Assembly: GCF_964355755.1 (NCBI RefSeq)
Contig: NC_092672.1
Span: 29,444,501 to 29,508,500, forward strand
DNA length: 64,000 nucleotides
Direction of reading: 5' to 3'
Origin: Antedon mediterranea
Taxonomy: Eukaryota > Echinodermata > Crinoidea > Comatulida > Antedonidae
Shown here: positions 42,001-57,000 of the stretch, one piece after another
Layout of the letters: the number at the start of each line of letters is the position of its first letter
How positions within the stretch are numbered: the stretch's first letter is position 1
Notes under the pieces: generated by a model
Seen by the model: the letters and a program-made list of their open reading frames with translations, nothing else
Told to the model about the DNA's origin: nothing
Databases searched by the model: none
Made by a program: the position numbers and the translations under genes

Positions 42001-45000
42001 GACAAAAACACTTTTATGTGATTATTGAGAAATTTTTTTTCCGCATTTATACTTTGAAATGTAGTATATTAAACATAATTAAATAAATTATAAGACATAG
42101 TTATGATAATTTTATTATTTGTTCAAGAAAAACAACAACATTTTGTCCGTCAAAACTAACACACGCAATTGCTACACCAATTAAATTAAAATACATTTTT
42201 TGAAGTTCATGTTCAGTGACTTATCTTTTTTTTAGTATTGCCTGAAAGATATGTTTTTACTCAACAATTTCAGGTTATAAAAAAAAAAAAAGGTTAAAGA
42301 TGAAAAATTGACCTCTGTGTTACAGTTTTATAACACTTTAGCATATTTTGAGTCAATTCTATTATTAGTATTAATTAAAAAATAATTAAATAAGTTGTCA
42401 TAGTACAATTATGGAGGTAAAAAATAGGTAGATTTTGTTTTAAAAACTGATGAACTACATTTCCCGATATTTTTATCTGATTCGTAAATTCCATCCACGC
42501 CTTGCTTCCCTTGTTTCTCTTTCCCAGTTTATAATTTACGATATAATTCAATTTTCACTTTCCATATTGGATTTTTTTGTTAGAATGTTATAAGGAGTGC
42601 GAGATTGAATGTCATTTTAATAGTATGATTGAATGTATTAACATCAAAGTCTGACAGTGATAGTTGTAACTATGATAGTCTTAAATCACAAACACTGAAA
42701 AACAAATAATTCACCCATAAAATACTAATTTATGATTACCGGTATTCAGAATATTTAATTCTTTTTTTTCTTATTAATTTAATTTTTTTTCAGTTTTAAA
42801 TAGTTTATTGGTACTACTGTACTTCAGAGATGAGCAAAATTAATTGGAGATTAACATTTGTAAATTACTCAGATATTTTAAATGATGAATTCTCTTTGAT
42901 CTTATCCAAAAACGTTTTGCCGAAGCTATCCCTGTTTGACTTCATGTTGGTTTAAGTGATTAGCCTAAGCTGGGTATAGTGAGTGTACTTGGCTGCCTTA
43001 ATGATTTTGCTAGGCTGCTTTAATTATTATACTGCACTAGGCTAAGCACCTGTCTACAACCTGGGCTAAGATCCTGCAATGATGACAGTTATTCCCACTA
43101 GGCTCACAGCCTAGGCTCCCTGATGCAGTAAATGCAAAAGAAATTAACATACTGTGGTGCAAATTGGCTAAGGTGTGGTTAAGGTTTCACCAAAGTCTTT
43201 AAATTAGTCTCCTACTGTCCAATTTATTTTCAAACAGACCGGCCATAATATTATTAAAATAACGAGTTTCATTTATAATTCGATGCAATTTCTCTGTGAT
43301 TTTACCAACTAATGGTCGATGCTTTTATTCTTGAGCATGGCCGTAGTAAGAAGTAAGATCATGTTCAACATTCATGTCATCTCGCTCACACCAAGTAATA
43401 TTATACGTGGCGATACGATCAATGATAATTTTTAATAGCAGGCCTCCTCAGGGTTCCAGGCATGTGTGTAACCACCTTTATTCAAGTCCAATTTGTATAG
43501 TTCAAACCATAATTAATATCGTCATTTTTCTAATAGAAATAGTAAGTAGGCAGCCGAGTTTCATCAGGTTGAAAAGTTAAACTTTTTGACATGAATTATG
43601 TGATAGTATTGGCTGGTGTTCTGACATTAATGATAGTAGGCATGTTCAGTATAGGACCATGTACTGTTATTGCATTCTTTTGGTCTGTACTCTACAAAGA
43701 TTATACTATGAGGTACAACCGATTTTACTTTAGGAACTTGGCTGTTTTGCTGTTCAGTATACTTAATTTCGCTAATATTAATAACTTTACGATGTAAGTG
43801 TTATTAATTTGAGACCAATTTACTATTTGTTGTGTCCTTCATAAATGATTTTAAATGTGCAGTAAATAGAGATCAGACAAAAAATGTCAATTTGTAAGAC
43901 CACTAAAATTAAAATTAAAAAGTAGCTCTTTTGTTGTAGCTTTGCACCGAAAAATTATCCTATTCTTACGTTTTCCCTATTTTAAGATATTCGTTCTAAT
44001 TTCTGTGAGAGTGTGAGTCATCCCCTCTTAACACATCCATAATGAAAACAGAATTGCCTAGACACCGTAACCAATTCAGTCGCACACTCACAATTATTTC
44101 ATTGGTGTATCTTTTTTGTTTTCTCTCTAAATACGAAAGTAATGGATTGGAAAAATTTGATTGAATTTATTTGTTAGCAATCGGACTGGTTTAAGGAATT
44201 GTTTCCTATGATGATGTCATTAACATAATTTAATTGAGTGTGCAGATGACAATTGACGTACATATGAAACCCCTTGGATTAACATTATTGATTAGTAGAG
44301 TAATGCATAGCTGTGAGCTGATGCAGCAAGAAAATGGTTAAAGAAATTTTTACTATTAAGTATTATTTAATTTAAAAAAAAGGATTTGTAACTGCAATCT
44401 AGGCTCACACTAGCCGCTCAACATGTCAGCAACAAGGAGTGGGGAAATGGTACCAATTTATCTAAAAAAAATGTATTGTATTGGTAATTGCATTACTGTA
44501 CAGTACAGTTAATAAATACTGCAACATTTGGATGCGTAGACTACGTTTGGTACGCGTCGCAACTTCGTAGGTTTCGCGTGGCGTAATCTACGCAAGCTAA
44601 CATGCTACGCGTAGTCTACGCGTAGCCTACGAAGCGAGAGCTAGGAGGGGAAATCCCAATGTTCAGATTATTGTGTACTGTGCTGCATGCACCACACACA
44701 GAATTAGTTAATTAATTTGGATACTAGTTTTCATCAAATTTAAAATGCGAGTTAATTACTGTGAAGTAATAATAAATGTATTAATATTAGTATTAATTAC
44801 TGTGTGTTGTGTTAAAATGGGACATTTATTTTTATGAAAGAAGAACAAGTGTACATCTATCACCGATCGGACGGCGGTCGTCGTCTGTTTGTGTGAAATG
44901 GCCTCCGACTAGGCCTAGCTACTAGCTAGCTAGCTAAAAAGGTAGGGTTACCGGCGTACCTACAGTACCGACAGTTTAATTTTAAAATATGTGGTACGCC

Positions 45001-48000
45001 TATAGATATAGGCCTACTTAGTAGTAGTACTGTATGATAATCCATACTGTGTACAAGCGTTAAATACGATGTACATGGCGTGAAAATGTGAAATAATGTG
45101 GTATATAGCCTAGGTGACCGAAGGATATTTCCTCGATACGACAGTTTTCGCCGTCGTGAAGCTGCTGTTTACCCACGTGTGTGTATCGCGCAGTACTAAT
45201 CTACTGTTTGAACTATGTTTGTTTACTAGGCTATATAATGAACGATGTTTCGTTTTAAAATTGCGTTTAAATGAAATGTTACGCTTATTTAGTACTATGG
45301 GATAATATGGATTGTTTAAATACTGTAAATGTCAAAATAATAGAATACAAATACGATATTATTTTTGTTCCAACGGAAATCGAGACGGATCACTCCATTC
45401 GTAATTCATTCGCCCAGTGTGTTTATATCCACGTGTTTATGATCCGCGGATGGATACTCTCTCTGAACTGTACTTTTATGTTTTATTTAACCTTCAATTT
45501 AGTGAAGTTCAACTTTTATTAAATTAAGTCTTGCATATTTCCTAACCCTAAAATGTTAATTATAATTTATTTTTATTTATAACTAAAATAACATTTATTT
45601 AAATACTACCATCCGGCGATGGTGAATGTACAGCAGTCGGCAAAGGCCTATTTAATTTGACTTTTCGCGTCTGGCCTAGGCTTTGAACAATTTTAATTGC
45701 TATTTTCTTTAGAAAAATTTGAATTTCAAGTATGTTTAATAATGATGATAATATTAATTATTGGCGAAACAATCGTATGATTTCTATTTATTCGAACTTT
45801 TCGTAGCCTGCTTAGCCGTCGACGATGTACTTGTACACAGTTGAGTTTGGGGAATTCCCACACACAGTTGATCACAACGTAGGCTATGAATGCTACGCGT
45901 AGCCTACGCACTACGAATGCTACGCCACGCAACCGCCACGCACCCGCCACGCGTAGACTACGTTACCTACGCGTGGCAAATGTTGCAGTAGTTTTTATCT
46001 GTACTGTACATGCCACCGATATACAACTGTACAGTACAACATGGAAATAAGAATATTTAGAATGGTTTATTTTGCTAATTTTTTTCTTTCAATTTCGCTT
46101 AAAAGAACCAATTGACTAACATTAAAAGTTGAAACTTTCTTCCATTTTCATATAAAAAATTATAATTGGGAAAAAAATGTTCTAAATCAAAGAAAAATTG
46201 CATGGGAAAATTATTGCATTTTGGATTATTGAGTGCAAGCAACCAATAAAAACCCAGTCAATTTCCTATATTTGTTAGGCTCTAGGAAAAGAGCACTTCT
46301 TCAACTTGGTGTACATTGCAACTAAATGTGTAACATTTCTTTGATTCAATGGAACCTAGCTATTTCATATTAATAATTATGGATCCACTCCTTAAATATG
46401 AATACACATTTATGTTCAAATGTTATAAATATGGCTGACATTCCCTTACCAACTGTTCACAGCAATAACAAAATCAAGTCTTTAAATGTCGAACAGTTTC
46501 GTCATTATTTTATAGGATGTCGCTGTCAATATCGTGGGTGTTTTTAACGCATTCACCGATAATTTTGTCACCCACAATATAAGCAACTAATGACTTTTGA
46601 AATGTGTCTTTTTCTTAATAGCTTTTTAGCTTGTCGTGTAAAAGTAAATAGGAAAAATACAGTTTTATAATAATTATTAAAATATTTTAAACATTGTGTA
46701 ACATTATTTATTACTTTGTTTTATTTAAACACACAGAAAAACATTTTTATAGAGAGGTCTCTACATATTTTTTAGCTAAAACCTTTTAATTTAAGATTTA
46801 GAAATTGGAAGTACTATCTTGTATGGGGTTTCCCTGGTATGGTAAAAACAAAAATACATGGAAATACATAGGTCTAGGATTTACAAGAAGATTATGAACA
46901 TACAGAACATGGCCATTAACATTTCTCAGTTTAAAAGGACATTATTGCAAGCTACTGTACAACCCATTGAACCCATTGTACACTCGTATGTAACAACGTG
47001 CGTACATGTTGCTTTTAAGACCACGTTTTAGTTTGGCACGATCTCCGATGATCTTTGAACCCTAAACTACATAACATTTCTTCGTTAGCTACTTTTATTT
47101 CGATCTGTCCATTTGATTTAGGTAATGGATAACTAATACACGATGCATCTTCTAATATATTTTCTTGCCTTCGATATTTATTACTGTTCGCCATGTTTTT
47201 TTTGCCAGTTCGTGCTGACAGACATGGTGGAGAGTGTAATGTTATCCTTATTACGTACCTCTTGCTCTGAGATTTCTTTAATTTATTGACGCAATATAAT
47301 TAATAACACGGCTAATATCAATCAATCAAGATTATTTTAATATCAATCATTTTGTTGTTATTACTTTTTTGACCTTCATTATCATGAATTATTTATGTCA
47401 TTAATGTTGTATTGTATTTCTCCTATCCTTTGACAACATTGTTTTTATGTCTAGCATCATTGACACAATCATTGATCATCGTCAATATTAATCATCTCTG
47501 TATCACCATCATCAATTTATATAATCGTCCGTGTCATATCACTCATCTTAATAGACATCATACCTATCAACAGTATCATCAATATCGTTGTCAATATCAG
47601 TATCATCTGGTCATCATTGTCATCATTCACCAGTGTCATCACAACAAATCAATATCATTGTCAGCATCATCTAATCATCATTATCAATATTTCTTTATCG
47701 TCATCAGTGTCATCACCACTTTTCATTATCATCTATATCATCATCAGTATCATTAGGTCATCATCAATATTAATTATCTCATCTGTATCATAATCATCCA
47801 TCAGTTTCTTCACTATCATCATCATGTCATCATTATCAAAATCGACATCCTTATCGTAATCGCTCATCAGTGTCATCATCCACACTCATTATCAATATCT
47901 ATATTGTATTTTTATATCATGTGTAACTATAGTAGGCCTATAGCCAACATGATTTTTATTTGTTTTCCACCCACTCCAATTCCCCAGCACAGATTTCCAT

Positions 48001-51000
48001 ATTTTATAATAATAATTATATTTAAAATATCTTTGCCTCGTCTACGGCCTTGTACAGACAGTATCTAAATAAAGTCAAATCAAACATCACTCTAATTTAT
48101 CATCATCACTAGCAGCTAGTCATCATTTTTCATTCTTATCATCTTCGTTCGTGATCATAATCTTATTTTCATTACTATTTGTCATATTTGAACACCACAT
48201 ATTGTCCTCCTCAGTTTTGTTCTAGTGACCTAATTAGACGTCATTTTCAAACAGCTTTATCACTCATCTTTACATTTGCGCTCTGGTATTTCTTCATTTT
48301 AAACACCACCATCATTATAAACACCATTTTGTTCTCCCTTTCATTCATCCGATCCTCGATTTCATCACATGTTTTATTAAAATGCAAAATAGAATTTTGA
48401 TTATTATTTTGTTATTAAATGTATCCTTAACATGAAGCCGTTCACAAAATATGAATAATACGGTTCTTAAAATCTATTCTATGAGTCGGCGCTACTATAA
48501 TGTACACATGAATAAGAATATTATTAACATCTCTGTGTTCAGTATAATTAGCATTTCAATGGTTTAATAATTATAGATAGGGTCACAACTGTCTAGCTGT
48601 TTCTGCTGTTATTTCTTGCAGTTTCCTCCTTGAGAAAACTTTTCAAGGTTATCCCTAGTTTTCTTCAAGAGTTCATTAATAGTTTGGGACTATAGGTGGG
48701 GGTAGACTAGAATTTTATTTTATGATATTGAATCAGTTTGTGATTGATCTTTATGTTTACACTACTGTAAGACAAATGACATTTTAGTAACTTACATCCC
48801 TATTCATGGGGCATCTCCATTCAGGGGACATCCATAGATTCAGGTGCATCCCTATTCAGGGGACATCCTTATTCAGGGGACATCCTTATTCAGGGGACAT
48901 CCCTAGATTCAGGTGCATCCCTATTCAGAGGACATCCCTATTCAGGGGATACCGCTATTTAGGGGACACCCCTTTGTAGAGATACTTACCGTAACCTAAA
49001 CCCAAGGTTCTTTCTACTATATTTTCACAAAATAAAGTGGGTGCTAATTGAAAATTAGGAATAATTTAACTGGATGGAAAAATGTATTATAGCAGACCAT
49101 GATGTCAAACAGTATTTAAATTGCAAGCATAAATTAAATCATTTATATTATAACATTATAAAATGAATCAATGTTATTATATGTTGTTATTAGTATTACA
49201 GGTTAAATAAAAAATAAAAATAAATTTTTTATTTTAAATGATTTTTATGAGCATGAACGTATTACAATATTGTAATAATGCACTTTTCACCGATTTATTT
49301 ATTTTTGTAATGAATGTTTGCAGTGTTTTTCTTTTGATTTTGCTCACAATTATTATTTATTATTGTAATGTAATTAATTTTAACGCACTTTCATCAATTT
49401 GCGTTACTACTTATAGATAGAAGAGGCAGTTCAAGGCGAGATCGACATGGCGATGAATGTAAGTTTAGTCTGGCCATAGAGCTGTACATATAAAAAGCTA
49501 GAGTACAGTGTACAATTATGATTTTTCTGTGTAATAGAATAGACACATTTACAGTACTCTAGCTTTTGTATGTACACAGTACTCGGCCAAAGACATTGCC
49601 ATATCAGCATCTTTCCTGCATTGTACATCGCCCTCTTGTGTTAGTTCCTTCCCTTGCTTTGTTTTTTTTCCTCATTTTCTTTTGCATGGTGGCACCTTTC
49701 TATCATCTCATTTTGGTTTTTATTCATTTTGTTTGGTTTGTTTTTATAGTTTCTTTACTTTATTATTCAACGAAAAACTTTTCTTTAACAATAATTATCG
49801 GAACATTGTTTTATTGTTACATAATTCATGATAGACATTTTTTATCATTTCCCATTATTAAAAAGTTTGAAACGTTAAAAAAGTTTATTTTATCTAAAAC
49901 TGAAATTTTAGAACAGCATCTTGGCTTTTTTTTATACATTAATATATTTTTTATATTTCATATTAATTCCGATTCCCACTTTCCTTGTTCTTATACTTTT
50001 AAACATTTTACTATCATGCTAAAAATTACAAATACCAGACAAAGATTTCCATTAATAGGGTTGTCCCTTGAATAGTGGGTTGGTCATACAGAGTCCTAAA
50101 ACTTGCTCCTTATTCAAAATGTCTCCAAAGGAGCAATAGTGTACAGCAAATCTACACATGCTCACAAACCAATTAATGCTGTGATTACTTCTGTGACTAC
50201 ACCACATTTCAAAGTTTTGATAGCAGCTGAACACACCTTTGTTTGTGAGCATGCTCAGATGATTGTTATGCGCCTGCGCTTCGTAGTGCAATCATAAAAT
50301 CTGTAAATCATATGAATTCATTACCCATTACATTGCTTTTGTAAATACCCATTTATTTCACCTTATCATGTCAACATATAAGTTGATTTTCTATTAACAG
50401 TGTGTTGTGAACTGGTTTTTATTTCATAATTCAATTAAATTAAAGTAAACTTAATTTAATTTTCATGATGACTTTGCATTGTTTAAGCAGGGAGATGTAA
50501 AATTACATCTCCCTGGTTTAAGTAACATGTTGAACTTCACCTACTAATGTTATTCTAGCAGACAAGTCATCATGTCGTTACAACAAACTGCATTATTATT
50601 TATTGACATTTTTAATTACTTGATTTACATTACAATGATTGATGTCATTATCCCTGTGTAAAAGGGAATAATTAAGGAACGCAAGATCATTTTAGTTTGG
50701 CCAAGATTCTGTGTGGTTGTATAGTACAGTGGTGTAGCAGCTATATCCCTCACTGGCTAAACTCAGAGGCCCCAAAGATTATGATCAGGGACCAGAGAAA
50801 AAGGCATTAAAATGTTAAAAAGGCTACAGTAAAAGGCCCCCCCAGCATTAGTTGGTATTCCTAAATCATTCATACTTTCTAGGCTTTGGGAAATACTCTC
50901 AATGAATATGTAAACAAGAAAATGTGTACATTATCTGTGTGTACTGAAAACCTTATAAATATTGACTTTAAATGATTTACGTATGATTAGTGATTTATTG

Positions 51001-54000
51001 TATGTTTCAGTCTACCTAACTCTTTGAAGCCAATTTTCCACTAAGTGAGTGTTGGTGCGAATCGAAAGCGGCAGCTTATATGCATGCGTATTCATGGTTA
51101 CATCTTCCAATTCCCTCTCTACGCATGCGTATAAGATGACGCTTAGAATAAATTCACCTAGTGAAAAAACGGCTTTAGATAAAATTTATATTAATATTAT
51201 TCCTCGGAAGATAATAATAATTAAAAAGGGCAAAAACATAATTATGTGTGGCTAGTGGCTCTAGGCGAGTGATGTTTTCAGACTAAACTCCTGTCAGTAG
51301 CTGAACTCAGCGGGTCGAACCATCTCATTTCAACATCTTGATATTTTAGGCCATAGGCAATCAGCTTGCAACACATTCCTGTTGTCCTGACCTCCTTGTC
51401 TTTATGATATGTTTAGCCATGTTATATTTTTTACATCTGCCCTAATTTATTCATGCTTTAGGTTCTATTCTGTCTATAGTTTCCAACATTCAGGCCCATA
51501 GTAATCTCTTAGTCTGGCTGTTGTCACTTTATATTATGGAAATAATGTAAATTGAAACTGGAATACCAAGGCTAGAGAATAGAGCACTTTTCCTGGCCTC
51601 CCAGTCAGATCATTTGGACCACCCTTTGACTGTCATTGATCTGTTGATATGCAAGCTAACACTTGTTTAATTAATGAATAATTGTACATAGAAATGTTGA
51701 TAGCAGTTGAATGAATGAGTTCCTGTAGAGGTTTTGCACATTTCAGTATCCAATTTGGAGAATATCTTGACCAGAGAGCAACACAAGATGTTGAGTATCT
51801 AAGTGGACAATAGATACTGTATTTTCTAGTTTTATAGGTTGGTAAAAACTACATGAGGAGTGTTAAAAACAAGTGGAAATGTTTCTTTTTCTCTAGAAGT
51901 GTAGTATCTGATGGTCGACTATAAAATGGATTAATTTCATACAGTATTTGCAGAGCACAAACCAATACTATATTGACATAATTTTTCAGGATGGATTGTG
52001 TTTCATTTGATGCAAAATGTTATTGATTTTAAGATCAGGAATGATATTTGAACACGAAGGAAATGAAGCATTTTGACCATTCTCTTTCAACTTGATCACT
52101 GGACTACTTAGCTTGCTCCATCTCTTTTAACTTCATCACTGGACTACTTAGCTTGCTAAAAATAGACATCTGCATTTTATCAAAACAACTAATTTGCAAG
52201 TCTCTTTCAGCTGTATCAAAGTCTTATAATAATACTATATTAGTTTGGGGTGATGATAACATTTGTATCATCACTAACGAGCATACGGTTTAAGAAAATA
52301 TCATATTTTCTAATTCACTCAACGACCAATAACAATACTGTATAAGAAAATTAATTTGCATGTTAAGACATTCATCTGGATTAGGTTGATCACCTGGATT
52401 AAGTTCAAATAGATTACAATTCAGCAACTTTGTAATTACTGTATGGTCAGATAGTGGATAAATATTAATATTTAGTCTTAAAAGGATTGGTATTATAAAA
52501 ACCTAACTTTGTGCAACCAACTAATTTGCATGCCAAAAATCATCACCTGTATTTAGGATGTGATTGTCATCTGCTTAGATCAAGCATTACAGTTTGGCGT
52601 ATATATTTACTTTGTCATCAATTGGTATTGGTCAACAACTAGTAATTTCTAATAGAATTGGTAAAAACACCCTTAAGTTTGTACCTGAAGGGTAACTAAT
52701 TTGCATATGTCAAAATCGTCACCTGTCCTTAGGAAGTGCTTGTCATCTGTTGTTTAGATCAAGCCTGGCAGGTTGGAGTACATATTTATTTTGTCTTCAA
52801 TTGGTGTTGGTAACCTGAACCTGGAGAATATGCTAACATCAACATCTGATATCATCTCATGGAAATTATCTTGTGAAAGTTTCTCCTTTTTTGTTGTTGG
52901 ATCATCTCTTATCTTGTCAGGTGTCAATTGAGTTTTTATCATGATTTGTGGATTCTTCATATTTGTTGTTTTTGCGGAGTATTAACACGTTTGTTGTTGA
53001 AATTGTGATGTTTGTTTTCTGAATATATACTGGATGAATCATTTTTATCAGTGGCATACTCTATGCCACAAGTTAATTAAGCTTTAATAGATTGTAGGTG
53101 GAAAGGATATAAAAAGAAAATTTACTCTGAATATTTGAAAAACTGTTGGATGGAAGAAATTATCTAATTAATACTTTGTTTAAAACTCTTGAATTCTGTT
53201 GATTGGAATCGTATTTCGTTCAAATGAATTCTAAACAATATTAAAAAAATTCCTTTTAAAAGAAAAATATTTTTGTTTAAACGTCTTGGATTTTGTGGTT
53301 TTCAATCGCTTTTTATTTGAGCCACCATTGTGGTATACCCTTGAATAATATAATGGAGCAGGTGATTTATATAATTAAAAGAAATTTGAATTTAATTGTC
53401 TTGATTAATAATTAAACGCTTAATGAAGCTAAATCCTAATTATTATTTCATTATGCTTAGCCAGGCATTTAATGAATTATAGCAGCCTTCTGAGCGGTGC
53501 CCTTGTCCTGCAATAGTATTAAAGTAAGTAAGTCCAAAAACTAGTCTAGATTGGTTGATGAATCAGCCTAATGTGTGCATTTTTTTGGGATAAATCTATA
53601 GAATTTTAGCATAGAATCCTGTGTACTTTTCCTAATTCACTTGTGGTTTTGTAAAACCAATTACTACCATGCTAGAAAGGAACAGTGACACCTCAAGGTT
53701 GAACACAGGAATAAATCAATCAACCCACATGTTATCTGAGCATGTGCAGGAATAGCAGACAGTTTCTAGTTGTTTTTCAGTCAGGTGGCATCATTTGGAC
53801 TAATATATTCCTGTGTTGTGGATATGAATATAACAACCTTTTTGAAGATTGATTTTTTTGATTGATTGATACCACGGTGATTGATACTTAAATTGTCAAA
53901 TACTTAAGTGAGTCAATATTTAAGTTTGATCTACTTGGAGTGTTGAATACCGATAAAAGGTGATATTTTCCCTTTATGCTAAACTTGGTAGGAAAACTAA

Positions 54001-57000
54001 TGAAGCGTTGATCATCATAAGCTGAGAGATAGTATTTCAGAGCCGACAATTCTACCAGAAGTGAAGCACTCAATGAAGCAGAGTTGTAGTAGTTCAGCCA
54101 GGTATAAAAGAAAATTATATGCATAGATAAAGATCTACACATGCCTATATAGTCAGCGAAACAAAGGTGAAATTCTGCATCGTAGACTTCTAAAAAGAAT
54201 TGTCGATATGGTCACTTGTTACTTGTCAACATTTCTGAGCATTTTATCTGACGTTTTTCATTTTATCAGCGATTCTCGACGATAATGCATGTTTTGCAGT
54301 GAGTGAGCTGTCGATGAATTAAACATTAGCATGCCAATACCCTGGATAAGGATTATTTATTGGAACGTTCCATTATAGTTTAATTATTTTACTTGCAATA
54401 TTATCACCGGATACTATCATGTCTGAACTAATCTTAAGATTTTTGACGTACAACGGATTATTACAAAACATGGAAATTGTTCTTTTGCCGAGTGTATGGC
54501 TTTATTTTAAGTAAAATGTTGCATTATGAAATGTCATATTAGTAACTGTTGGATTCGGTTTCGCCGTGTATGAACAGGAGAAATGGGAAACGTTGAGTTT
54601 CGTACACCTGGGTGTTTCTGCATCCCGGCCGTTTTGTTTACACGCTCAAGCAAATGTTATCCGACCAAGTCAGATGTCACCGCACAAAAGGAAGCGTTGC
54701 GACTTTATATGTTCGCGAATGAACGTATGTATAAGTTTTAATGTATGATATTTCGGGGTTTGAAGTCACTTATTAATGGTGCATGTTGAGCAATTCTGCA
54801 TAGTCACTGTAACTGAAGAGGGTTAGAATTTAATTACATGCATTTTACATTATTTTCATTTTTTAATATAGTTGTTAAAGAATATTTGTCAACAATTTAA
54901 TATTGAGTAACCTATACAAGACAAACCTGTACTAAAGAATGTCTAAAATAATTAAATATTAAGTATATTTTTAAAGCCAGGCATGGATTTAGGCAGGCTT
55001 TAGCCCCCCCCCCCCCTCCCTCTAAAATGTTACCTTTTAAAATAAAATAATGATTTTCTTTTTTCTGCAACCTAACGGATCGTTTTTATCATTTATTAAA
55101 TATTTAGTGTCCCCACCCCCACCCCTAATCTATAATGCTGGATCCGCCCCTGAAAGCACATTATTTTTGCGTAAAATGCACAATTGTTAATATTTCTATA
55201 GTGAGCTATGCATAATAATATTAGTTGCCTTTACCATTTTCGTTTGTCCTCCAAAATTTGTAAAAAATTAATACCGAAAGTTAATAATTTGCACCAAAAA
55301 ATATATATTAATAATTTTTGCCTTGGGAATTTTTTCAATTATTTCACAAATTGCCTTAAGAGAGTTTTTGATTGCCACAAGATATTGGGATTCTGCAGAC
55401 TTGTAATTAATTATATAATTTATTATTAGGTTACTATACAGCCAGATGAAATTTAATCGTTAAGTATAATTTGATATTTAATTGGGAACATAGTCAATGA
55501 TTAAGGTAATATTTAATTTGAAATCTGATAATATCAAAGTTTCACATTTGTTAAGCTCTGTCTACACTATCATCAAACTAGTTTGACCAAAAAAGTGTGA
55601 TATTCCCGAAATAGGTTATTGATATGCTCAATGATAGTGATATGACATCATCATGTCCATATATGGGCACATCATATTTTGTTGTTACATAAAGTTTGAT
55701 AGTGAGGTATAGTATGTACACATATTATATAAAGGGAAATGTACCTTTTGGTCATTTTGGGGAACTCAACATGTTTATTTCAATATTTATTTAATAATCA
55801 AAAATCATTTTTTGAAAAATAAAATGACTATTTATGATATTTTGGAAAATTGAATTGAAGATCGGTGGTTGACATTTTACTAGATCTTGTGTTCAAATCA
55901 TTAGCAGAACAGACAGTAGACCTACTAACTTACCACTACTACTGTACCTACTGTAACTTGTAAAGCCACAAATTGTTGAGAGAGAGAGGCGCGTGATTGG
56001 TTGCGGATCTAGTGGCAGGATGAGAAAGTGTGGGGTTTAGTTTAGTCATACAGTTTACCTTTAATCGGTGTTGACTACTGGTGGTACTCCAATTTTGTTT
56101 CATAAATATTTGTTACGAAACATGTACTGTAGATGGTTGAATCTAAAATAGAAGTGGGAGTTGGACTACTATTTATTACTTTGATTTATATCATTACAGC
56201 ACGTACAGTAGAGAATGATGCCAAGGAATTATTACAAATTAATAATTTTAACGACTTTAGTTGTAAATGATACTTTTTCTGTTTATGGTGAAAAATTGCA
56301 AATATTTATTTGCCATAATGATTTAAAGATTTTTGTAAAATGTGGTTTTAGTGACTAAGGAATATGCAGTAGCTACTGTACATGTACATTTTTCGGGAAG
56401 ATATCTACAAGGTTTTTATAGGGCATGGCGAAATATTATATTTACAGTAGAAGATAGCAAGATTTATAAATAACGAAAAAGATTTTTTTTACCAATATGG
56501 TTCCAATATGATTATGACTACACTACTTAGAGGGGGGTTTTCTTTATAAACTTTTGTTTAGCATGTACTGTAGGCCTAATGATCACTAGCTTTCCAGCCC
56601 CACCCTTTTCAATCCAGAACAATACACATGCATGACTGGTATTGGAATAATTAGGTCATACAGGATGTGAAAAAAACACTGGCACCAGATCCAAACTATC
56701 TGTTGTAAGATCGTGAGAATACGTCCAATAATTTCTTATATTTTCTTCGGTTTCCACTTGTAATTATTCTCTGTATGATTTCAGCTAATCATACCGTGGC
56801 GTAAACGTTATGATTACTCAAGCAACTTGTACCATCTGGAGGTTAATCGACATGATCAATTTCAGATACCAGCGGGTCAGTGTTTTTGTAATAACACCAT
56901 GTTGTTTTAGACTGCTCCTGGGCAGACGTTTACTCACAACGCTGTGGGGTCGAACGAGAAAGGTCTAGCCCTACACCAATTTCAGTGTTTCACAGTGTAG

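Larger units (their letters stand above)
38447..49416 (+). other. DVL intron 4
   Basis: A 10970-bp intron. It holds a dispersed AACGCACG motif cluster (40191-42168), a very AT-rich stretch (40860-41300), a TA-flanked element (44519-45988), an ATC-rich tract (47455-47905) and a short tandem repeat (48800-48975). A 59-codon minus ORF sits at 47015-47194. Nothing was recognised in 38500-40180, 42170-44500 or 46000-46980. Confidence 0.8.

Noticed and set aside
43591-43797. 68-codon hydrophobic ORF ending near a GTAAGT
   Set aside because: Composition matches AT-rich chance frames. The donor-like site alone is not enough, and splicing from here into DVL exon 5 was not supported by any motif.
47412-47756. 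114-codon His/Ile/Tyr-rich ORF
   Set aside because: Translation of the ATC-rich low-complexity tract.
49566-50075. 170-codon ORF, the longest in the window
   Set aside because: It starts with TTG, is dominated by Phe/Ile/Leu from a T-rich strand, lies in a DVL intron and shows no family motif.
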